Origin: Micromonospora mirobrigensis
GTDB taxonomy: Bacteria > Actinomycetota > Actinomycetes > Mycobacteriales > Micromonosporaceae
NCBI RefSeq assembly: GCF_900091555.1
Contig: NZ_FMCX01000004.1
Location: 124,001-188,000 of the forward strand
Direction: 5' to 3'
DNA length: 64,000 nt
Shown: piece after piece, positions 19,431 to 27,136 of the stretch
How the letters are laid out: every line of letters starts with the position of its first letter
How positions within the stretch are numbered: the first letter of the stretch is position 1
Translations under genes and position numbers: made by a program
Notes under the pieces: generated by a model
What the model was told of the DNA's origin: nothing
Database searches by the model: none
The model's input: only the letters and a program-made list of their open reading frames with translations

Positions 19431-20387
19431 CTAGTCCTGTTTCGCAGTCAGCCGCACGTAACCGGCGGAGAAGCCGGCCAGCACCACGAGCATGATCACG
19501 CCCAGGGCGGCGGCGCCGTTGAGGTCGTTCTGGAAGAACCCGTGCTGGTAGATGAGGTAGGCCACCGAGGTCGCGGAGTCCTCCGCGCCCGCACCGTTGG
19601 CGAGGATCAGGGGCTCGATGAAGAGCTGCATGGTGGCGACGATCTGCAGCATCGCCAGGAGCGCGAGGATCAGCCGGGTCTGCGGGATCGTGACGTGGAC
19701 GATCCGCCGCCAGATCCCGGCGCCGTCCAGCTCGGCGGCCTCGTACAGCTCGCCGGGGATGTTCTGCAGCGACGCCAGGTAGATCAGCACCGCGCCGCCC
19801 ATGTTCATCCAGGTCGACGCGATCACCATCGCCGGCATCGTCATCTGCGGCGACTGCATCCACTGCGAGGTGGGCAGGTGCAGCGCCTTGAGGATCGCGT
19901 TGAACAGTCCCGCCTCGCTGGGGTCGTACGCGTAGAACTTGAACAGGTACAGCGCGGAGGCCGGCGGCAGCATCACCGGCAGGTAGACCAGGATCCGCAG
20001 GTACCCCTTGGCGTGGCGGAACTCGTTGAGCAGCACCGCCACGAAGAACGGCACCGCGTACCCGAGGACGAGCGCGAGCACGGTGAAGTAGAACGTGTTC
20101 CGCCAGGCCGGCCAGAAGCTCGGGTCGGCGATGATGCGCCAGTAGTTGTCCCAGCCCACCCAGGTGGTCTCGCCGCGCCGGGTGCGCTGGAAGCTCATCA
20201 CGATGCCGCGGATCATCGGGTACCAGGAGAAGACGACGAAGCAGAGCACCGCCCCGATCAGGAACGCGTGGCCGGTGAGGTTGTCCCGTACCTTGCGGCC
20301 GAGGCTGGTTCGCTGCGACCTCGCCGAGTACGGCGACGGTGGGCGCCCCGGTTTCCTGGACGTCTCCGGGACGGTGGTGATCGCCAA
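19431..20387 (-). CDS. Carbohydrate ABC transporter permease (MalF/CUT1 type)
   Basis: A 318-residue membrane protein. Six spans follow a hydrophilic N-terminus of about 40 residues. The EAA loop is GELYEAAELDGAGIWRRIVHVTIPQ. The TTG at 20387 is chosen because CAGGAG lies 5 nt upstream at ideal spacing; a longer frame back to a GTG at 20459 has a Pro/Ser-rich extension without homologous character and nearly reaches the upstream gene's stop. It works with the second permease and the lipoprotein binding protein to import alpha-gluco-oligosaccharides, as inferred from the flanking hydrolases. Confidence 0.9.
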   Translation of the reverse strand: MAITTVPETSRKPGRPPSPYSARSQRTSLGRKVRDNLTGHAFLIGAVLCFVVFSWYPMIRGIVMSFQRTRRGETTWVGWDNYWRIIADPSFWPAWRNTFYFTVLALVLGYAVPFFVAVLLNEFRHAKGYLRILVYLPVMLPPASALYLFKFYAYDPSEAGLFNAILKALHLPTSQWMQSPQMTMPAMVIASTWMNMGGAVLIYLASLQNIPGELYEAAELDGAGIWRRIVHVTIPQTRLILALLAMLQIVATMQLFIEPLILANGAGAEDSATSVAYLIYQHGFFQNDLNGAAALGVIMLVVLAGFSAGYVRLTAKQD

Positions 20388-20468
20388 GGCAACTCCTGGG
20401 TGAGTCGGTGACGCGGACGGTGCGGCGCGGGATGTGGGGGCCGGCGGGCCGACCCCCACACCTGCGGA

Positions 20469-21848
20469 TCAGCTCTCGGCGGCGAGGAGCTGGTTGACCT
20501 TCTGCTCGGCGGTCCTGAGCAGCGCGTCGATGTTCGCGTTCGGGTTGGTCAGCACACCCGACATCGCGGCGTCGAGCACCGCGTAGATCGCCTGCGCGTT
20601 GCGCGGCTCGCCCTTGATCGGCACCGGGGTCGCCTCGAAGAGCGTGAAGTTGGCGGTGTCGACGTTCGCGTTCGCCTTGCGCAGTTCGAGTTCCTGCTTC
20701 TGCGCGTCGCTGCCGCCCGCGAAGAGCAGCGGCTGGGGCAGACCCACCGGGTAGTTCTGCGGCTTGGCCCGGACGTAGTCGAACTGGCCCTTGCCCGGGG
20801 TCAGCTTCTGGTACGCGATCCACTTCAGGCCGGCCTTGACCTGCTCGGGCGTGAGGCCCTTCTTGAAGAAGTAACCCTCGCCGCCACCGAGCGTCCCCTT
20901 CGCCGGGCCGTCCTGGCCGGGCAGCGGGCTCATCGCCCAGTCCTGGAACTTGCCCTGGAACTGACTGACGATCGCCTGGGTGCTGTCCGGCGCGCCGATG
21001 AACATGCCGACCCTGCCGGCGCCGGCGTTCGTCAGCAGGTCACCCCACTGGAGCAGCTGACGGGAGCCCATGCTGTTGTCGCCGTACCGCATGTCCTTGA
21101 GGTTCTGCAGGACCTGCCTACCCATGGCGTTGTTGAAGTCGGCCTTCTTGCCGTCCGGGGTGAGCACCTGACCGCCCTGCGAGTAGAGCAGGGAGGTGAA
21201 GTGCCAGCCGCCGGTGTTGCCGGCGCTGTACTCGGAGTAGCCGGCGATGCCGTTGCCGAGGGCGGAGATCTTCTTGGCGGCGGCCCGGACGTCGGCCCAG
21301 GTCTTCGGCGGGTTGTTCACGTCGAGCCCGGCCCGCTGGAACAGGACCTTGTTGTAGACCAGGCCCATCGAGTAGTTCTTCACCGGAATGGCGTAGAGCT
21401 TGCCGCCGTCGGTGAAGACCTCCTTGAGTGCGGGGTCGACGCTGTCCCAGGTGGGGATGGTGTCCTTGTTGGCGTACGGGGTGATGTCCATCGCCTGGCC
21501 GGAGTCGAGCACCTGCTGGACGTCGGTCATGTAGCCGTAGAAGACGTCGGTCACGGTGCCGCCGGCGAGGCGGGCGGTGAAGTCCGGGGGGTTGTTGCAC
21601 TGCTCGCCGACGCTGACGCTCTTGACGACGATGTCCGGGTTCTGCCGCTGGAACTCGGCGACGTCGTCGTTCCAGTTCTTCAACAGCTCCTTCTGGGCGC
21701 CGACCGGCTGGCAGTCGACCGTGATGGTGACCTTGCCGCCGGCGTCCTTCGCCTCGCCGTCGCTCTTCGTGGAGCACGCCGCCAGGCTGAGCCCCAGGCC
21801 GGCCACGAGCGCTATGGCCGCAGCCTTCCGGTACTGCGGTACGGACAT
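20469..21848 (-). CDS. Sugar ABC transporter substrate-binding lipoprotein
   Basis: A 459-residue extracytoplasmic solute-binding protein of family 1. The signal peptide ends in the lipobox LSLAAC (Cys about residue 25), followed by STKSDGEAKDAGGKVTITVD. Internal blocks such as GGTVTDVFYGYMTDVQQ, GKLYAIPVKNYSMGLVYNK and WRHFTS-like regions fit CUT1 binding proteins. The ATG at 21848 is preferred because AAGGGA lies 8 nt upstream; longer starts at 21881 and 21911 lack a ribosome site and would prepend a charged segment to the signal peptide. It is the first gene of the operon and the probable main target of the LacI regulator encoded upstream. Confidence 0.92.
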   Translation of the reverse strand: MSVPQYRKAAAIALVAGLGLSLAACSTKSDGEAKDAGGKVTITVDCQPVGAQKELLKNWNDDVAEFQRQNPDIVVKSVSVGEQCNNPPDFTARLAGGTVTDVFYGYMTDVQQVLDSGQAMDITPYANKDTIPTWDSVDPALKEVFTDGGKLYAIPVKNYSMGLVYNKVLFQRAGLDVNNPPKTWADVRAAAKKISALGNGIAGYSEYSAGNTGGWHFTSLLYSQGGQVLTPDGKKADFNNAMGRQVLQNLKDMRYGDNSMGSRQLLQWGDLLTNAGAGRVGMFIGAPDSTQAIVSQFQGKFQDWAMSPLPGQDGPAKGTLGGGEGYFFKKGLTPEQVKAGLKWIAYQKLTPGKGQFDYVRAKPQNYPVGLPQPLLFAGGSDAQKQELELRKANANVDTANFTLFEATPVPIKGEPRNAQAIYAVLDAAMSGVLTNPNANIDALLRTAEQKVNQLLAAES

Positions 21849-21986
21849 CTGTCCATCCCTTCGGGGAACGGTGGTATCCATGGCCTTCGCTTGATATGCC
21901 GTGATCGTCACCGCTCGGCCGCCGGCCGGCGTGTGAGTGGAGTCACTGTAGCGAGGGCGACTGATGAGAGCAAGGTTCGAATGAAA

Positions 21987-22007
21987 TTATGAAAGAAAGC
22001 GACTTTG
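21987..22007 (-). promoter_or_regulatory. AT-rich candidate promoter/operator upstream of the sugar-binding protein gene
   Basis: The segment 21978-22010 is the most AT-rich stretch of the 284-nt gap 21849-22132. It contains TTATGAAA (21987-21994) and the small dyad AAAGcgaCTTT (21996-22006). It does not closely match the CTTGCAAG palindrome at 23153-23168. A LacI-type site here is plausible but not certain. Confidence 0.3.
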
Positions 22008-22060
22008 CAGCGGCAGATGGCGCCGGCCGGCGGTGGGCAGGGTGGGAGTCAACGACGAAA

Positions 22061-22093
22061 CGGCCGCCGACCGCGGGGAGCGGTCGACGGCCG
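22061..22093 (-). terminator. Hairpin terminator after the LacI-type regulator gene
   Basis: 13-nt arms (22061-22073 with 22081-22093, one mismatch) with a 7-nt loop lie 40 nt past the regulator's stop codon on the minus strand. Confidence 0.55.
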
Positions 22094-22132
22094 GAGCGTC
22101 TTCTCAGGTCAGCGGGTCAGCGGGTCAGCCGG

Positions 22133-23134
22133 TCAGCGGTGGCGGGCGGGGGCGGTGGAGCCGCGCACCACCAGCTCGGGCTCGAACAGCAGCTCGTCGC
22201 GCAGCACGCCGGCCCCCTCGATCTGGGTGACCAGGAGATCCACCGCGGCCTGCCCCATCGTCTCGATGGGCTGCCGCACCGTGGTCAACGGCGGGTCGGT
22301 GCAGGTCATGAACGCGGAGTCGTCGAAGCCCACCACCGACACGTCGGCCGGCACCGCGCAGCCGAGGCGCCGCGCCGCCCGGATGGAGCCCAGCGCCAAC
22401 ACGTCGCTGGCGCAGATGATCCCGGTGACGCCCCGCTCGATCAGCTTGGTCGCCGCCACCCGCGCCCCCTCCATCGAGAAGCTGGAGCGCTGCACGTACG
22501 TGGTGTCGTCGGCCCAGCCCGCGGCCCGGATCATCGCGGCCAGCTTGCGGCGGGACGGGACGTGCCCCTCGGGGCCGAGCACCACGCCGATCCGCTCGTG
22601 CCCGAGCGACCGCAGATGTCCGTACGCCTGCTCGACGGCCACCGCGTCGTCGGTGGAGACCCGGGGGAAGCCCAGCTCGTCGACGCCGGCGTTGACGAGC
22701 ACCACGGGCAGGCCCCGGTCGGTCAGTCGGCGGTAGTGCTCGTGGGTGGCGTCGGCCAGGGCGTACGACCCACCCGCGAAGATCACGCCAGAGACCTGGT
22801 GGTCGAGGAGCATCTCGACGTAGTCCGCCTCGGAGATGCCGCCGATCGTGCGGGCACAGAGCGCCGGCGTGAAGCCGCGCTGCGCGAGCGATCCGGTCAC
22901 CACCTCGGCGAGCGCCGGGAAGATCGGGTTCTGCAGTTCGGGCAGGACGAGGCCGACCAGCCGGGCCCGCTCGCCGCGCAGCTTGGTCGGCCGCTCGTAG
23001 CCGAGCACGTCGAGCGCCGTCAGCACCGCGGTACGGGTCGCCTCGGACACGCCCCCGCGCCCGTTGAGCACCCGGCTCACGGTGGCCTCGCTGACGCCCG
23101 CCTTGCGGGCCACCTCGGTCAGGCGTTTCGTCAC
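22133..23134 (-). CDS. LacI family transcriptional regulator
   Basis: A 333-residue repressor. The N-terminal helix-turn-helix and hinge are classic (RLTEVARKAGVSEATVSRVLNG, GYERPTKLRGERARLVGLVLP), and a periplasmic-binding-protein-like effector domain follows (NPIFPALAEV, GVIFAGG, VSVVGFDDS, LTTVRQPIETMGQAAV). The GTG at 23134 is the only start giving the normal N-terminus; no clear Shine-Dalgarno sequence is seen, so the mRNA may be leaderless or poorly translated. It sits between the ABC operon and a divergent GH87 gene, with a perfect palindrome 19-34 nt upstream of its start. It is probably the local sensor of an alpha-gluco-oligosaccharide, comparable in role to actinobacterial MalR. 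Confidence 0.93.
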   Translation of the reverse strand: MTKRLTEVARKAGVSEATVSRVLNGRGGVSEATRTAVLTALDVLGYERPTKLRGERARLVGLVLPELQNPIFPALAEVVTGSLAQRGFTPALCARTIGGISEADYVEMLLDHQVSGVIFAGGSYALADATHEHYRRLTDRGLPVVLVNAGVDELGFPRVSTDDAVAVEQAYGHLRSLGHERIGVVLGPEGHVPSRRKLAAMIRAAGWADDTTYVQRSSFSMEGARVAATKLIERGVTGIICASDVLALGSIRAARRLGCAVPADVSVVGFDDSAFMTCTDPPLTTVRQPIETMGQAAVDLLVTQIEGAGVLRDELLFEPELVVRGSTAPARHR

Positions 23135-23152
23135 GACGGCAATCGTACGTCG

Positions 23153-23168
23153 ATTTCTTGCAAGAAAT
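23153..23168. promoter_or_regulatory. 16-bp perfect palindrome, probable LacI-family operator
   Basis: ATTTCTTGCAAGAAAT is fully self-complementary and lies between the divergent LacI and GH87 genes, 19 nt upstream of the LacI start. The core CTTGCAAG resembles the CTTGCA-type elements bound by Streptomyces MalR. It could give autoregulation and control of the GH87 gene. Confidence 0.65.
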
Positions 23169-23255
23169 GAACAGGGGTCGGCGTCCTTCCGGCCGGGTCC
23201 GGGCCGGCACTCCGAGTCCCCGGCGTGGCGGCGAGCCGGAAGCGCGCCCGCAAGA

Positions 23256-23277
23256 TTCAGGCAAAGCACTGCTTGAA
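23256..23277 (+). promoter_or_regulatory. Imperfect 22-bp dyad upstream of the third GH87 gene
   Basis: TTCAxGCAxxGCxxTGCxTGAA symmetry, located about 90 nt before the GH87 start and just before TTGACA (23280-23285). No matching -10 is seen at normal spacing. It may be a second regulator site in the 232-nt divergent promoter region. Confidence 0.3.
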
Positions 23278-23366
23278 TATTGACAGACACTGGGAATAAC
23301 ATGGTGCACCCTACGGCCGGCGCCATCACCGTCGCCCCCCGTCCCCTCGTGAAAGTGGGTGGTCCG

Positions 23367-25400
23367 ATGCAGCGGAGCGTGGCGGGCGGGGCGGACCGTC
23401 GCCCGGCCGTGCTGATCGCCAGGATCGTGGCGGCGGCCGTCGCCGTCGCGCTCGCCGTACCGGCGGGCGGCACAGCCCTGGCCGCCGGCCGCGCCGGCGC
23501 GGCCCCCGTGGTCACCCGGGCAGGGCTCGACCCGGCGCTGGTCGCCGGCCGAGGCGCCGCCGTGGACTTCGTCGAGCAGGAGGCGGAGAACGCGCGGACG
23601 ACCGGGACGGTGATCGGCCCGGACCGCGCCGCGTACACCCTCGCCGGTGAGGCGTCCGGACGGGGCGCGGTGCGCCTGTCCCCCGGCCAGTACGTCGAGT
23701 TCACCCTGCCGCGGGCCACCAACGCGCTCACCGTCCGGTACAGCATTCCCGACGCGCCGGGCGGCGGTGGGATCACCGCGCCGCTGCGCGTCACGGTCGG
23801 GCACGGGCCGGCCCGGACCATGACCCTCACCTCGAGGTACGCGTGGCTCTACAACCAGTACCCGTTCAGCAACGACCCCGACGCCGGGCTGCTGCACCCC
23901 GACTGGTGGATCACCGAGTGCTCGTGCGTCCCCGCTGCCACCACGCCTGCACCGGTGGTCGGCAGGCCGTTCCGGCCGCACCACTTCTACGACGAGCAGC
24001 GGATGCTGCTGGGCCGCACCCACCGCGCCGGCGAGGTCGTCCGGCTGACCGCCCCCGTCGGCAGCGCCGCCGCCTGGACCGTGATCGACCTGCTGGACGC
24101 GCACCTCGTCGCCCCGCCCCGCGTGCCGCCCCGCACCGTCGACGTGCTGGCCTTCGGCGCCGACCCCACCGGCCGCCGGGAGTCCTCCGCCGCGTTCGAC
24201 CGGGCCGTCGCGTACGCCCGCCGGGTGGACCGCACGCTCTACCTGCCGCCGGGCACGTACCAGGTGAACCGGCACATCACCGTGGACGACGTGACGATCG
24301 CCGGGGCCGGCAGCTGGTACACCGTGGTCAAGGGCCGGGAGGTCACGCTGGAAACACCGGCCCCGGACGGCTCGCGGCACACCGGGGTCGGCTTCTACGG
24401 CCGGGACGCCGCCGACGGCGGCAGCGACAACGTGCACCTGTCCGGCTTCGCCGTCGAGGGCGACGTCCGCGAGCGGATCGACACCGACCAGGTCAACGGC
24501 GTCGGCGGGGCGCTCGACCACTCCACCGTCGACGGGCTCTACCTGCACCACACGAAGGTCGGCATGTGGTTCGACGGACCGATGACCGGCCTGCGGGTCA
24601 GCAACACGGTGATCGCCGACCAGATCGCCGACGGGCTCAACTTCCACACCGGCGTCACCGACTCGACCGTGTCGCACACCTTCGTGCGCAACACCGGCGA
24701 CGACGGCCTCGCCATGTGGTCGGAGCGGACCGGGAACGCCCGCAACACGTTCGACCACAACACCGTGCAGTCCCCCGTCCTGGCCAACGGCATCGCCGTC
24801 TACGGCGGCACCGACAACACGGTGTCGCACAATCTGGTCGCCGACCCGGTCCGCGAGGGCAGCGCCATCCACGTCGGCTCCCGGTTCGGCGCCGAGCCGT
24901 TCACCGGACGGCTGGGGATCACCGACAACACCACCGTCCGGGCCGGGACGTACGAGCTGAACTGGAACATCGGCCTGGGTGCGATCTGGTTCTACGCGCT
25001 GGACCGCGACATCGACGCGGACATCCAGGTGGTCGGGGACCATTTCCTGGACAACACCTACAACGCGATCATGCTGGTCAGCGACTGGCCGGTGAAGGAC
25101 CGGGTGCGGATCACCGGCGTGCACTTCCGGGACGTCCGCATCGACGGCACCGGCACCTCGGTGGTCAGCGCCCGGGCCGCGGGTTCGGCCTCCTTCGCCG
25201 ACGTCGACGCCCGCAACGTCGGCGCGGTGGGGGTCAACAACTGCGGCTCGTTCCACTTCACCCCGGCCGGGTCGGAGTTCGGCCTGACCGACCTGGGCGG
25301 CAACGACGGCGGATGGCTCGCCCCGTGGCTGCTGCCGAACACGATCACCTGCGACGACCGGCCACCGGTGGTTGCACCGCCGGCACCGACCCCCTGGTGA
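23367..25400 (+). CDS. Secreted GH87-like alpha-1,3-glucanase, compact form without discoidin domains
   Basis: A 677-residue exported protein. The signal peptide covers about residues 1-38 (IVAAAVAVALAVPAGGTALAAG). A CBM6/35-like domain follows at about 60-225 (VDFVEQEAENARTTGTVIG), then a beta-helix catalytic domain from TVDVLAFGADPTG to the end. D422 (ADGLNF) and D445-D446 (NTGDDGLAMW) match the GH87 three-Asp pattern. Unlike its two paralogues in this window it has no discoidin, FN3 or linker modules. The ATG at 23367 gives a proper signal peptide; an upstream TTG frame start at 23280 would overlap promoter-like DNA. It is divergent from the LacI gene and is probably co-regulated with the ABC operon. 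Confidence 0.87.
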   Translation: MQRSVAGGADRRPAVLIARIVAAAVAVALAVPAGGTALAAGRAGAAPVVTRAGLDPALVAGRGAAVDFVEQEAENARTTGTVIGPDRAAYTLAGEASGRGAVRLSPGQYVEFTLPRATNALTVRYSIPDAPGGGGITAPLRVTVGHGPARTMTLTSRYAWLYNQYPFSNDPDAGLLHPDWWITECSCVPAATTPAPVVGRPFRPHHFYDEQRMLLGRTHRAGEVVRLTAPVGSAAAWTVIDLLDAHLVAPPRVPPRTVDVLAFGADPTGRRESSAAFDRAVAYARRVDRTLYLPPGTYQVNRHITVDDVTIAGAGSWYTVVKGREVTLETPAPDGSRHTGVGFYGRDAADGGSDNVHLSGFAVEGDVRERIDTDQVNGVGGALDHSTVDGLYLHHTKVGMWFDGPMTGLRVSNTVIADQIADGLNFHTGVTDSTVSHTFVRNTGDDGLAMWSERTGNARNTFDHNTVQSPVLANGIAVYGGTDNTVSHNLVADPVREGSAIHVGSRFGAEPFTGRLGITDNTTVRAGTYELNWNIGLGAIWFYALDRDIDADIQVVGDHFLDNTYNAIMLVSDWPVKDRVRITGVHFRDVRIDGTGTSVVSARAAGSASFADVDARNVGAVGVNNCGSFHFTPAGSEFGLTDLGGNDGGWLAPWLLPNTITCDDRPPVVAPPAPTPW

Positions 25401-25407
25401 CCGGCTT

Positions 25408-25430
25408 CCCGCGCCGGTGGCCGGCGCGGG
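25408..25430 (+). terminator. Hairpin terminator after the third GH87 gene
   Basis: A perfect 10-bp stem CCCGCGCCGG/CCGGCGCGGG with a TGG loop lies 7 nt past the stop codon. Confidence 0.65.
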
Positions 25431-25468
25431 GCAGCGGCAGGTGCGGCCGGCGCGGTCGGGGTGATTAC

Positions 25469-27136
25469 ATGGGCGCCATGGCGAACCCGGTGATCCTGAC
25501 CGTCGACGACGACCCGGCGGTGTCCCGGGCGGTGGCCCGCGACGTGCGCCGCCGCTACGGCGACCGCTACCGCGTGGTCCGCGCCGCCTCCGGGCCGGAG
25601 GCCCTCGACGCGCTGCGCGAGGTGAAGCTCCGCGGCGAGCAGGTGGCGCTGCTGGTCGCCGACCACCGGATGCCGGAGATGACCGGCATCGAGTTCCTCG
25701 AGGCCGCGATGGACATCTTCCCCGCCGCGCGCCGGGTGCTGCTGACCGCGTACGCGGACACCGACGCCGCCATCGAGGCGATCAACGTGGTCGACCTGGA
25801 CCACTACCTGCTCAAGCCGTGGCACCCGCCGGAGGAGAAGCTCTATCCGGTCCTCGACCAGCTGCTGGACGCCTGGTCGGCCAGCCCGGACGCCGCGCTC
25901 ACCGAGATCCGGGTGGTCGGCCACCGCTGGTCGGCGCCCTCGTTCAAGGTGCGCGACTTCCTGGCCCGCAACCTGGTGCCCTACCGCTGGCTGCTGGCCG
26001 ACGAGCCCGAGGGCGCCCGGCTGCTCGACGCAGCCGGGGCGACCGAGGCGGAGCTGCCCCTGGTGGTCACCGCCGAGGGCAAGGCGATGGTGCAGCCGAG
26101 CCAGGCGGAGCTGGCCACCCTCGCCGGGCTGGCCGTGGTGCCGGCGACCGACTTCTACGACCTGGTGGTGGTCGGCGGCGGGCCGGCCGGCCTCGGCTCG
26201 GCGGTCTACGGCGCCTCCGAGGGGCTGCGCACCGTGCTGGTGGAGCGCCGGGCCACCGGCGGGCAGGCCGGGCAGAGCAGCCGGATCGAGAACTACCTCG
26301 GCTTCCCCGACGGGGTGTCCGGGGCACAGCTCACCGACCGGGCCCGGCGGCAGGCCACCAAGTTCGGGGCGGAGCTGCTGAGCACCCGCGAGGTGGTCGG
26401 GCTCGGCGACGCCGGGTCGGCCCGGGTGCTGCGCTTCGACGACGGCAGCGAGATCGCCGCGCACACCGTGGTGCTGGCCACCGGGGTGTCGTACCGGCTG
26501 CTGGACGCGCCGGGGCTCTCCGACCTCACCGGGCGGGGGGTCTTCTACGGCAGCACCGCCACCGAGGCGCCCAGCTGCGTGCAACAGGAGGTCTACATCG
26601 TCGGCGGGGCCAACTCCGCCGGCCAGGCCGCGGTGCACTTCTCCCGGTACGCCTCGCGGGTGCACCTGCTGATCCGGGGCGCCGACCTGACCGCCTCGAT
26701 GTCCCGCTACCTGATCGACCAGCTGGACCGGATCGACACCGTCACCGTGCACCCGCACACCACCGTGGTCGGCGCCCAGGGCGACGACCACCTGCGCCGG
26801 CTGACCCTCTGCGACGGGCGCACCGGCGCCACCCGCACGGTCGACACGTCCTGGCTGTTCATCTTCATCGGCGCCGAGCCGCGTACCGACTGGCTGGACG
26901 GGGTGCTGGTGCGCGACCGCAAGGGCTTCATCGTCACCGGGCCGGACCTGCTCGCCGACGGCCGGCGCCCGGCCGGCTGGTCGCTGCCGCGCGACCCGTA
27001 CCACCTGGAGACCAGCCTGCCCGGCGTCTTCGCCGCCGGCGACGTACGCGCCCAGTCGGTCAAGCGGGTCGCCTCGGCCGTCGGCGAGGGCGCGATGGCC
27101 GTCTCCCTCGTGCACCGCTACCTGGAGGCCCAGTGA
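25469..27136 (+). CDS. Fused response-regulator receiver / thioredoxin reductase-like FAD oxidoreductase
   Basis: A 555-residue fusion. Residues 7-130 form a CheY-like receiver with acidic pocket D13-D15, phospho-acceptor D65 in VADHRMPEM, LLTAYAD and K in LLKPWHP. A short thioredoxin/glutaredoxin-like segment follows at about 145-225 (IRVVGHRWSAPSFKVRDFLARN). The rest is a two-nucleotide-domain reductase with FAD motif VVGGGPAGLG, RATGGQAGQSSRIENYLGFP, NAD(P)H motif VYIVGGANSAGQ, and GVFAAGDVRAQSVKRVASAVGEG. The usual redox CxxC of thioredoxin reductase is absent; only a single Cys (TEAPSC) is present there. It overlaps the histidine-kinase gene by GTGA, so phosphorylation probably tunes an enzyme rather than a promoter. 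An alternative ATG lies at 25478. Confidence 0.9.
   Translation: MGAMANPVILTVDDDPAVSRAVARDVRRRYGDRYRVVRAASGPEALDALREVKLRGEQVALLVADHRMPEMTGIEFLEAAMDIFPAARRVLLTAYADTDAAIEAINVVDLDHYLLKPWHPPEEKLYPVLDQLLDAWSASPDAALTEIRVVGHRWSAPSFKVRDFLARNLVPYRWLLADEPEGARLLDAAGATEAELPLVVTAEGKAMVQPSQAELATLAGLAVVPATDFYDLVVVGGGPAGLGSAVYGASEGLRTVLVERRATGGQAGQSSRIENYLGFPDGVSGAQLTDRARRQATKFGAELLSTREVVGLGDAGSARVLRFDDGSEIAAHTVVLATGVSYRLLDAPGLSDLTGRGVFYGSTATEAPSCVQQEVYIVGGANSAGQAAVHFSRYASRVHLLIRGADLTASMSRYLIDQLDRIDTVTVHPHTTVVGAQGDDHLRRLTLCDGRTGATRTVDTSWLFIFIGAEPRTDWLDGVLVRDRKGFIVTGPDLLADGRRPAGWSLPRDPYHLETSLPGVFAAGDVRAQSVKRVASAVGEGAMAVSLVHRYLEAQ

Noticed and set aside
22107..22140. Tandem GTCAGCGGG-like repeats over the LacI gene's stop codon
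   Set aside because: Only about four imperfect 8-9-bp units, partly coding; no direct-repeat/spacer structure of a CRISPR or regulatory array.
23280..23366. N-terminal extension of the third GH87 protein from a TTG at 23280
   Set aside because: It would start in promoter-like DNA and push the signal peptide 29 residues inward; the ATG at 23367 gives a normal export signal.
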